Shown here: piece after piece, positions 1 to 64,000 of the stretch
How positions within the stretch are numbered: position 1 is the first letter of the stretch
How the letters are laid out: every line of letters begins with the position of its first letter
Source: Cristatella mucedo
Lineage: Eukaryota; Bryozoa; Phylactolaemata; Cristatellidae
NCBI GenBank assembly: GCA_009760855.2
Contig: WPIO01000078.1
Coordinates: 651,001 to 715,000 of the forward strand
Direction: 5' to 3'
Length of the DNA: 64,000 nucleotides
The notes under the pieces: model-generated
The model's database searches: none
What the model was told of the DNA's origin: nothing
The model's input: the letters and a program-made list of their open reading frames with translations, nothing else
Translations under genes and position numbers: made by a program

Positions 1-990
1 AGCTAATGTGTCCCCTACGGCTGATCTGAGAGCTGCCCCTTTACAGACCATCGGAATCACTAGGAATAGAGGTTTGAATTGGAGGTTAATTAAGGTGCTT
101 GCCTTTGATGACCGAAGTTTTGCGGTCAGTGCATTCGATGACCTAGGTCGTGCCTTTTTTTGCCCTGTGACGTATGCGTAGCACATGGATAGTGATTAAG
201 TTCCCTAAGAGTGCAGGTTAACCTACAGGATCGCTACGAATTGAGGCATTATTTTAGCTTGTTGGCGGCCAGCACTGTAAGAAAATATTCTGTGGTCACC
301 CGCCCATTTCTCAACCAATAGTTGTTAGTATTGCCGGCGGCCTTCAAAGAATAACATACAATATAATATAAATATCAAATACGTATATAATGCAAAAATA
401 ATGCGTCGGCACGCATAGTGTGTGTTTCTTTGCCGTATCGCCTTGAAAAGACTGGCTAGTCTTCAGGTTCATACTTAGTTCTGCCTCTTTCATCTCTGTG
501 TAACTAGTATTAGCATTCTTCCACAATGTTAACTACTCGTTACGCAGAAAGCTTCGTCCTAGAGGAGTACGGCTTTGTAAGTAACTATGCACAGGAGGCT
601 ATGCATCTTTACTTGGATGAGCATTAGGAAACTCAAAAAAAGCTCAAGCTCGCGAGCTCGGGATCGCATAATATCTCATTGACCTTGGTTAGAGCGAGCA
701 CATGGCCACTGGGTCAAAACGGCTCTCTAACAAGGCGCATATACGATCTTTTAGGTCTTATCTACTGATGCATCTACTCGGCACTACTTTCCCCAAGTCT
801 TTGTAATCTTGCCACTTAACTCCTGTGTGCTTTGTAGGCTTACGTGTTTAAGATTCAGGGCATGTTAATAACCAGGGGTTTTACGAACCAGTTGCCCTGA
901 GACAGCTCTCAAAATATGGCTGATGTAAAATCTAAACGTTTTACTAAATTGTCTCCAAAATCCTTTCCACGTGCCAGATTTTAGTTTCAG
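1..990. other. no feature recognised
   Basis: AT-moderate sequence with no convincing frame. A weak LINE-like echo occurs at 780-900 (CCTGTGTGCTTTGTAGGCTTAC). Confidence 0.5.
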
Positions 991-999
991 GAATTCTAC

Positions 1000-1378
1000 G
1001 GGGTGGTTCTGAAGGGATTGAGAAATTGTGGCCTATCTCCGCCGTGAATGCTGGTGGGCAACTTGGACGGATGGCTTGTATGACATCATTTAAAAAGAAC
1101 TTAGAACATACCTATTTAGGACATCATTGAGTGGGTCCCTGTGATTCGTCCTTCATGTGCTTATGCGTGCTGATACTGTGCATGCTGCCACTAACCATTC
1201 TTGCATGCTCACCCTGTGCATGTCACCCCTAACCATGTTTTTTTCATGTTTATCAAGTATGATATTATTCACCATTCAATCGCGTTTCCATTTGCAGTAG
1301 ATGTAAAGCGCCTAGAACGAGATTGAGTTCTCTGAGGGCGCTTCATCAAGTGCATTATTATTATTATTATTATTATTG
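1000..1378 (+). mobile_element. LINE-A 3' end
   Basis: A 5'-truncated copy covering the end of the RT frame, the 3' UTR (GTGCATGTCACCCCTAACCA), the terminal hairpin and an (ATT)n tail at about 1357-1378. Confidence 0.8.
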
Positions 1379-1865
1379 CATCGCATATTTTGTCAGCCTT
1401 TGGACGCACATTCCATATCGGAACCCGATGAATAATTTAAATGAACAATTCAGCGTCGCAGCTGCCATCCACAGTGTGCAAATGAATTCGATCCGCTTGG
1501 CCCGATACCAGCTGAATGTTTTAATCGTTTGGGTAGCCGGTTCTTTCTACAACGTCACCGGCTATTCGCAGAGAAGCTTGGAGCGTTCCGTTGCTCACCG
1601 ACTCATTCTAGAGCATTATGTTAGCTTCATGTCCTTGGAAGGTATATACAGCGTTGCTATCTTGCTGGCGCAGTATCCTAAGGGCATTTTGCGTCGCTCC
1701 TTGAGTAAAAAAGCCGTTCCTTAACCCACAGCCCGTATCGTGCATCTTTTTCTCACCCGCTGCGAACAGTTAGCTGCGAGAGTACTATTTTGCCTGTTCT
1801 TCGCTACAGTATGTCATAATTATCAGTACACGGAATGAAGAATCAGTTAATCTAATTCAAGCAAA

Positions 1866-1925
1866 AAGCGCATATAAAGAGATTGAGTTCTCCGAGGGTG
1901 CTTTATCAAGTGTATTATTATTATC
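1866..1925 (+). mobile_element. LINE-A terminal hairpin fragment
   Basis: Only the last 60 bases: AGAGATTGAGTTCTCCGAGG, then TTTATCAAGTGTATTATT. It may be a very short 5'-truncated insertion. Confidence 0.6.
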
Positions 1926-2859
1926 AAGTTAGAAAAAGTTCTCAAAAGATTAATTATATCATTAAAGTAAGACGATATGATTGCTTACCAATAGATGGAT
2001 CGCACGCGGAGGAATCGAACAATTAAGTCTATAGAATTGCGATTCAGACTAAAGGACAGCGGAATTAGCGGCCAAACCAACAGTGAACGGAAACGCACGC
2101 CCCTCCCTTAGTTACTTGTTGGCCATCAGGGTCCAAGCCATAGTGACCGCTTACATAAATTCCACGTTGAGTAGTGACATTAACAGGTGCCTATAATTTC
2201 TAAGGAACGCACATATTATAAAAAATATATAATTCAAAGTAATTAATGCAACTTCTACTTTTAAACTAAATACGACCAATCTTCTTTCCTCACGGTACAC
2301 GCCGGATGTGTTGTTAAGGAAAGCCCGATTAGGAGCGCCATTTTCAAACAGTTAACTTAACATTCATACCCGCCTTCCGCGAGTCGCCTTTCGAAGGAGC
2401 GCAAGGTGTCTTTAGCGACTCTCTAGTCATGAATAGGAGTCTATGAATAAAATTCTTTCGAGCAAAATAAATTGTCGCTGAGGAATCAGCGTCAGAATTG
2501 GACACATTTCGGAGCGAGAGTAACCCTGATTGCTACAGGACCCTACGTTAAAGTGGTAAGTGATGGGGTATTGCGGAAATGGCCAAGGGAATTCCTATGA
2601 ACGTGGCCTCATATATAACTTCCTACACTATCTTGATGGTATAGTACGCTAGCCTAGCGCTCCAGTATGCCTCTTGCTCCTAGATTTTGATTCAATTTTG
2701 TCTATTGCACTTGTGAGAAATGGTCATCGATTGCACGTGGGATTGTCCGATAATGCGCTTATTAATTCTGCGAAAGTAAGCGTAAAAATACCTGAAAAAG
2801 TTTTTGTTTGTGGTGCACTTGATCGATCTTCACTAGAACGATTCTGGTATCTAAATTTC
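1926..2859. other. no feature recognised
   Basis: No repeat or gene could be placed. Frames near 2674 run into the LINE remnant that follows. Confidence 0.45.
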
Positions 2860-3375
2860 AAGATGCTGTCTGGCTTGCATGTCGCTTCACTCGCTCCCTC
2901 GCCTTGTCCGATCTCAGTGCATCTGCAATGTGCTCCCACACTCCAGCTTCTCAGAATCTAATCGTGTCACCGCCCATCGCTCTAAACTGATTTTTTGGGA
3001 GATCGATAAGCAAGTACGGACCGAAAGTCTAGAGCTTATTGCTGGCTATGGGTCCTACATGCCCCATTTAAGTCTCAGCTAAAGACGCATTTTTGTTCCT
3101 GTGTGCCTTGTGTGCTTACCTGTGCATGATTCAGTGAATCCTACTAACCAGAAGTCCTACTAACCGGTGGCCACAAGTGCCTTCATGTTTGTCGCAGCAT
3201 GCTGGCCTTACCATTTTCTTTGTTTGCTTTTGCATGTTTGATATCGGGCATGTCTTTAATTCTTCTGTATTGATTATACTATTATACTGCAACAAGTAGT
3301 AAAGCGTCTTGACAGAGATTTAGCTCGTCTGGGGCTTTTAGTAAACGACCTATCATTATTATTATTAGTATAATT
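2860..3375 (+). mobile_element. diverged LINE 3' end (LINE-C)
   Basis: It shares TTTAAGTCTCAGCTAAAGA with the copy at 34625-35260. It ends in a diverged hairpin (CAGAGATTTAGCTCGTCTGGGG) and ATT repeats. It is related to LINE-A but distinct enough to treat as another family or an older subfamily. Confidence 0.6.
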
Positions 3376-3604
3376 ATCACATGCAAATTGCCCATCCCAT
3401 TGGTTGACTCTGAGTTGTAATACGAGGGTGTGAAATTGTTATGCCTTTAAAAAGGCGTTGTCTTGCAGCAATAATTCTTCAGCATGCTCTTTCTTTCTGT
3501 TGGATTGACTTTCCTTCATCGTGCGAAAAAGCACATTTCCCCATATAGCATTGACACAGATGTAACTACCCACTTAATCGACTCAAGTTAGCATCCAACA
3601 GGTT

Positions 3605-4175
3605 TGGCCAGTTGTCTCCTTTGCTGAAAGAGCTTAGATGGCTGCCGGTTTATAAACGGATACAGAGCAAAGTTTTTACACTGATGCACAAGGCCCGCCT
3701 CGGCCTGGCTCCTTCATACCTAGCTGAACTGCTGCACCAGTTTCAGCCTCCTCGTGCTCTCTGGTCCTGTATGGACAATACATTAACTGTTCTATTCCTC
3801 CGCTTAAAGATCGCTGGTGACAGAAGCTTTAGCTCTGCAGGTCCTAGACTGTGGAACTCGCTTCCACAATTCTCAGGCAATGACAACTACTCTCCTGCTG
3901 CCGACTATGCCACATCCTTTCCAGCCATCCCGAGCTGCTGCTTTCATGCTACCCACTACCTCAACTGCTCTCGTGACTCAGATATGCTTCTCACTTTCAC
4001 TTTGTTGCGTGTGATAAAGTCTGTTGGCTACCGAATGTGTACCGAAAGCCGCTTAGGCTGTGAGTGTGCTGCACATAACTCTCCTGCGTTACACCCACAT
4101 AGTCTTTATGGCTTTGTGGAGTTACAGATGGATATACATTACATTAAATTACACCACCTAGTGATTTTTGCAGGG
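3605..4175 (+). mobile_element. LINE-B 3' end with open RT C-terminus
   Basis: A 191-codon frame (3612-4187) encodes the C-terminal part of a LINE polyprotein: LLKELRWLPVYKRIQSKVF, then DRSFSSAGPRLWNSLP. The tail runs through GTTACAGATGGATATACATT and ends at TACATTACATTA. The long intact frame suggests a fairly young insertion. Confidence 0.8.
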
Positions 4176-6220
4176 ATGTACAAATGATTTTTCTATCTTT
4201 TATTTTCAGAAAGATAGACAAGATTGGGAATTCGAGGTAGCATCCTTCCTTGGGTCTTCAACATCTGCTTCTTGTCCCATATCCACCGAAATATCCACCT
4301 TTAAGCCTGCTGCTCCTGCTGCCGTCACCTCGAAGGTTGCCTTTCAGGCTTAGAGTACTAAGTAGCCTTCTAGACCCCATACCTACCGTTCTTCTTTTGA
4401 GTTGCCTAGATTTACTGCTGCCTCAGACAATTGGCTTAGTAAATTTGTGCTTAGCCTCAGGTTTCATCCCGGCATCTTTCAAAGAAGCTAGTGTCAGGCC
4501 AATCATTTAGAAGTCGGCACAAGATCAGGAGGACTTGAGTAACGTCCACCTAGTCTCCCTGTTGCTATTCCTGTGAAAGACACTGGAATTAGTAGTGGTA
4601 AACCAGTTGAACACTTTCATTAGAACGTTAAATCTATTAAGTTAATTCCAATCTTTTAAAGAAAACCACTTCACAGTCAGTGCTGCTGTGAGTGTATATA
4701 CGTAGGCTTTCTTAGAAGAGCTGAATTGGATAGAGTCTCTCTGCTAGAACTTCGTGGTGGCTCTTGATGCAATCGGTCAAGTCTTTGAGCGCCAGTATCT
4801 TGCCTGAGCATCTCTTGCACTGCAAGGCAATGGTTTAGCTTCTACCCCAGTTCGAGAATGGAGAGAGTAGATGTCAGCAGCTAAGTAGGGTCATCTAGTA
4901 AGCTTTTAGAGCATGGTTCACCTCAGGCATCTTTTCTAGGTCCACTTCTTTTCGAAATTTATACTTTACCTTTTGCCGATGTAATTACCTATACCGCAAT
5001 GTAGGCTTTGATTTTTATGCAGACGACACACAGCTCTACTTTGGGCTTTGCTCCTTCCTTCCAGCATCTCGAACTCTCTCTTCCTGCATGCAGTATGCAT
5101 TGCTGAAATTCGTGCGAAGATGGCAGCAAACTTTCTCAGACTGAATGGCTATAAAACCAACTCACTAGCTATGGGCAAACCTAAGCATTACTCATAAAGG
5201 GGGAAGCCTTTACCTCAAAATGGCTCGGTCTGCACATCTCTTGCAACAGTTGCTCACAATCTATATATCATTCATTTATATAGCGCCCCAAGCGAACTTA
5301 ATCTCTATTCAGGCGCTTTACATCTGCCTCGGGGCTCGAGCCCACGACCTCTGTCAGACCTTGGTCTGGGCGAGCACCTTAACCGCTAGACCAAACCAGC
5401 TATGTTCCAAACTCACCTTTCTGTAGATGAAATAGCAGCTCTACAATAAAAATGTGCCTACTTTCATTAATGTAATACTGCAAGAATTCGAACGTGTAAG
5501 AATAATGCAGCCAAGCTTGTTCATGCATCAGTGACGTTCTATCTAGCCTTCTGTAATTCACTTCTTGAAGGTCTTCCTGCCAGTGAAGTAATATGCTTGC
5601 AACTGGTGCAAAACTCGGCAGCTAAGCATGTCTGTCGTGCAAATCGAAACTGCCACATTAAATACTTCTCATTGATGTGCACTGGCTCCCCATCAGGCAG
5701 TGTATCGACGTCAATGTCCAGTCCGGCACCTTTAGGTCTCTTCATTCTCATGCTCCGGCTAAACCTAACTGAACTACTTACCTAATCATGCTTCCTGTTG
5801 CATGCTGCCTGCTCTGCTTGCTCTTGCCATTTGTTTATGATAATAGTAATCACAATATGCTTGTATGTCACCCAATGAGAACTAAAGCTCTTTCCAGGCA
5901 CTTTGAACTTGATGGATTGGAAGCATTGTCAATTGTTTGTGCCTCTTACTTGCTTCAAATCCTTTGGAGACCGTGCCTCCAGTTCCTATGCCATCCAAGT
6001 GTATTACTCACTACCGACTAATATCATGCCATTCCTTGATTGGATGGCATTCAAAAAGAAGCTATACATGCACCTGGTCCTCACAGCATTTGCTGGATCT
6101 GTGAGAGTCATCCTTGGTGCGCTTTTGCCTGCCGACAGTGTGCATCTTGTCATCACTAACCAGGCGGCATGCTTCCTTTCCAGCACATGTAAAGTGCCTA
6201 GGAAGGAAGGCAACAAGTTC
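4176..6220 (+). mobile_element. LINE-A, degraded RT copy
   Basis: Alignable along most of the copy at 16925-19075, starting at the segment TTCAGAAAGATAGACAAGA and ending at a decayed hairpin near 6190-6215. Frames are broken many times. SINE-A interrupts it at 5265-5412. Confidence 0.75.
5265..5412 (-). mobile_element. SINE-A
   Basis: A minus-strand copy nested in LINE-A. Reversed hairpin tail GCGCCCCAAGCGAACTTAAT, then GCTCGAGCCCACGACCTC (reversed B-box region) and ACCTTAACCGCTAGACCA (reversed A-box region). The head looks like a tRNA. Confidence 0.82.
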
Positions 6221-7397
<1,177 letters not shown>

Positions 7398-8619
7398 TTG
7401 GGTGGGATGGGGAAGGGGAGATAAAGGCTCAATCGATGCTAAAAACTCTCTTGTTGCACACAGTCTTTGCCCTGTTCACGTGAATTGTCCTTTGTATTCT
7501 TGTTCCAGCTGAAATTTTGCATATTCTAATGAACCAATTGGTATTCTGCCTTTTCAGTATATGTAAACATGATTTGGTTCCCTTGGTATGCTGTAGAAAT
7601 GTTATATCATTATTATTTGGTCACATATGGCAGCAGGGCGGCTGTCTGTAGCAGTGTCCTGACTATTGACCATATACTATTTAGGGTGTAGATCACCTGT
7701 GTTTTAAGAATGTGTGCACATGAAATGGCTTATTACAATCATGGGTGCATGAGAAATCCCAAAGAAAACATTACATGCTTGTCATGTATTCATTCTGCAC
7801 CACCCTGTTCTTGATCCTCGGCTATACGATATTCGTTGGTAGCTCAGGCTAGATTTCAGCGATTGCATGTGGAGATGCCACCACGGCACATTTTTCCAAT
7901 AAAGAGTCCCATCCCAAAGCCTCTTGTCAGATTCCATGTTATTCATTTGGATGCCCGAGAACACGTTGGGGTCTGCCTGCCTAAAGGCCAGTGCCAGCAA
8001 CTACATATTCGGTGATTCGTTTGAGATAGCTGGAGCAAGAAATTCCCCTCCGACTGTACAATCATGCTAAATTATATTTATACTTGGCATCGCAAGCGGA
8101 GATAACAAGCAAAACGTCTGTGCTAAGAAAGCTGAGCAGCAGGTACAATTACTAGTGTGGTAAGTGTATGCCATGCTGTTGCTGTGTATCCTCCTTCTTT
8201 TGCTGGAGTTTCACAGATGATGATGTAATTTATGAATTGAGAACTACTCTGCCACTTTAGCCATCATATCTTTAAATTGCAGCGCTAACAGCTTGATGTG
8301 AGAAGACCCAGTCAGTCATTCCCAATGAAACCAGGGATTCAATAACCAATAGTTGATAATCCATGGTTAAGGTGCTTTAGTATCCACGGGCTCGCGCTGA
8401 AACTTAAGGTGATTCGGCCTAATGCTAGCTGATTGTTGTCAGTACTAATTGACTCCACCGAATACCACTTCGAATGGTGTTTCTCTGTTAATACACACAT
8501 GTATGCCCCACCTCTCATGTTATCAGATTTCGTTGCGACGATCGAGGTTCAGAAGCTATTGGCTCTTGGATCTATGCACTTCTGTCCGGCTTTGAGTAGT
8601 CATGGTAGTCTATATTTTG
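7398..8619. other. no feature recognised
   Basis: Unique-looking non-coding sequence. I see no splice-compatible exon and no repeat here. Confidence 0.45.
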
Positions 8620-8890
8620 TATTCAATGACTTTGGGCCATTGGTCACAGATCTTTTTGCCATGCTGGTCAGAGGCTATGGGAGTCACTTCCACGATTCGG
8701 ATGCACCGATGCCATACTTTCTACTGCTGCCTCATCTGCCGCATCCTTTTTATCCGTCCTATGCTGGTGCTTCTTTACTTCTCTATTGCATTTAATGACC
8801 TCACTCTGCCCTGCTTCTCATTTAGATTGACTGTGGTTGGCTATCGAAAGCTCACCGGAAACTGCCTGGGCTGCGCTTGTGCTAAAGAAA
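8620..8890 (+). mobile_element. LINE-B remnant
   Basis: Diverged match to the LINE-B 3' region: CTACTGCTGCCTCATCTGCC, GGCTATCGAAAGCTCACC and GGCTGCGCTTGTGC follow the same order as in the 3605 copy. Heavily mutated. Confidence 0.5.
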
Positions 8891-9444
8891 ACGATTCGGC
8901 ATAACACCTGCTGAACGCTGGTGGCTTTTCGGACTGACTGGCAGGTGACATGCTTGTTTTCTGCAGACATAAGATTGATTGGTCTTAGTGGGGTTCTTGC
9001 CTACTGGTGATAGTGGTAACTCATTGCAATGTACTCTGCAGTTGTGTGCAAGCTGCTGTCGACTTCTTCAGTGCTGGTTCTCTGCAAGTTGCCTTTGCAT
9101 TTGTCGTCTGTTGCCTTAGAAGGCAGTCAACCTGCCTGAAGTCCGTCTCGACAAGCACGCCCTGTCTGAACCATCAGTGCATATGTCACTATATGAGAAT
9201 CCAATCGCAAGCTAGTTATTATCGCGAATATCCACGTGCTGCAATGTGACTCGGTTTCATTTGTCAGTCGAATTGTCTGCATGCAGGAGGAAGTGGCACC
9301 TGTGTTGACCTGAGATTACAGCACCGCGTACTGGTTTTCGGCAGCCTTGACCCTATGGATACAATTTCCATATTTAGGAGTCTTTTGTCACGAGCCGGTG
9401 AAGCAGCCTGGCTAAAGGTGGCCGCAGCTTGCACGTTTCTGCCA
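8891..9444. other. upstream flank of LRRCC1
   Basis: The stretch just before the predicted 5' UTR exon. No TATA box or CpG island is obvious, so the promoter may lie further upstream. Confidence 0.4.
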
Positions 9445-9459
9445 CTCTCTATTCTCCAG
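9445..9459 (+). promoter_or_regulatory. LRRCC1: candidate 3' splice site of a 5' UTR exon
   Basis: A pyrimidine-rich run (CTCTCTATTCTCCAG) ends in AG at 9458-9459, 41 bases before the chosen start codon. The sequence after it has an in-frame TGA, so the exon would begin as untranslated sequence. I found no recognisable promoter upstream. Confidence 0.4.
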
Positions 9460-9500
9460 GCAGTTTATGAGCAGTTTATTGTCTGAGCCGGATGCTAACC

Positions 9501-63053
<53,553 letters not shown>

Positions 63054-63790
63054 GAGGAGGAGGTCGAGGCAGACGCCTAGTCGCCCATAATGCCACCGCA
63101 GCCGCACTGCTGCTGCAGCTACCCACGACTGGCTGCCCGACCTCAGCCGACACCGGCCGGATGTAGGCAGCACCTTGGACGAAGTGGATGCAGCTTCCTG
63201 TCCGTCCGGCTGCACCGGGACCTGCCAGAAACCTGCCCCTCGTGCTGACCATGCACCTGTCAGGGTGGCACGTGGCTGCTCGCTACGAAACTGAACCGGA
63301 GCCCCCCCCTAACCGGGCGCTGCTCGCTGTGAGCTCGTGGCTCAGAGTGCCACCACCTCTCTTTCTTTAAGTGGCAGCGCAATGGTGCACGTACAGTCTA
63401 ATCAGTTGCACATCTGCATGTGCTTGGCCATCCGAACCACTTCTTTTATACACCAAACATGTTACATTCATTCTAGAACTGTAATCCTTCCACACCCCTT
63501 CCGGCTTCCTTTCCAAAATGGCTATGCTGCATACAGCCCACTGCTTGGAGGCATCCAATACCTTAAAAAGCAGGAAGTATAAAACGATAAATTTTTTATT
63601 AAACTGCATGCATTACATTTTATTATTGATGGGTTTCTTAAACCTCTTGGGTCATCGTTTTCTTCTTAGTGTATATGCCGGAGGCATACCTTACCTATGT
63701 GTAGGTAAAAGAAATCCTTTACCAAAAACGAACAACCAACCGCGGCTCTTAGCTGACTAAAAAATAAAAGTACATCAAAGATACTCAGCA
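63054..63790 (+). other. LRRCC1: LRRCC1 3' UTR (inferred)
   Basis: Non-coding sequence after the stop codon. No clear transposon is visible in it. It turns AT-rich after about 63560. The end is an estimate, placed about 20 bases after the AATAAA at 63763. Confidence 0.5.
63763..63768 (+). promoter_or_regulatory. candidate polyadenylation signal AATAAA
   Basis: A canonical AATAAA 710 bp after the LRRCC1 stop codon, inside an A-rich stretch. AT-rich variants also occur at 63580-63600, so the true cleavage site is undecided. Confidence 0.45.
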
Positions 63791-64000
63791 TGACTGCTGA
63801 CGACAGAAGGTCCGGGACTTCGCTGACCGCAGACGATGCTCGCTGGCCTATATTCATGCAGCTGGCCACTGCATACCTGGCCAATGCATGCTTGCCTGGC
63901 AGCAGCAGACGCAGCACAGCGCAGTCGCTGCTTGTGCGACCACTGCAACAGCAGCTGTAATCCTTGCGTGAAGCAGCACCGCCAAGAACGCACAGCACGC

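Overview
This is animal nuclear DNA. It has long spliced introns with GT/AG borders, non-LTR retrotransposon (LINE) debris, tRNA-derived SINEs and many dinucleotide microsatellites. It carries no bacterial operon, rRNA gene, true tRNA gene or CRISPR array. I cannot name the species. An invertebrate seems likely, because the one real gene looks only moderately similar to what I recall of the vertebrate protein.

The window is built around one plus-strand gene, an LRRCC1 (CLERC) orthologue: leucine-rich repeat and coiled-coil centrosomal protein 1. I reconstructed 21 coding exons between 9501 and 63053. All splice phases agree. The joined reading frame is 3186 nt, which is 1061 codons plus a TGA stop, close to my memory of about 1032 residues for the human protein. 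Exons 1-3 encode SDS22-like leucine-rich repeats. Exons 4-7 encode a low-complexity, Ala/Ser-rich linker. Exons 8-21 encode a long coiled coil whose landmarks match the human protein in order. Exons are GC- and CpG-rich; introns are not.

Layout: 1-9460 is the 5' flank, made mostly of old LINE copies, a 220-bp (TA)n tract and an 86-bp-arm inverted repeat. 9461-16060 holds exons 1-6. 16060-25757 is a 9.7-kb intron filled by the longest LINE copy and nested insertions. 25758-29574 holds exons 7-11. 29575-53135 holds three small exons plus one further short one in large transposon-filled introns. 53136-63053 holds exons 15-21. 63054-64000 holds the 3' UTR and flank.

Three groups of mobile DNA recur. 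LINE-A is a CR1/L2-like element with (ATT)n tails and a conserved terminal hairpin. LINE-B is a second LINE family ending near a CATTACATTA motif. There are two tRNA-derived SINE families. SINE-A carries the same 3' hairpin as LINE-A, which suggests it is mobilised by LINE-A enzymes. SINE-B has a different body and an ATTT-rich tail. Several copies are nested, giving a relative insertion order. No second cellular gene could be supported.
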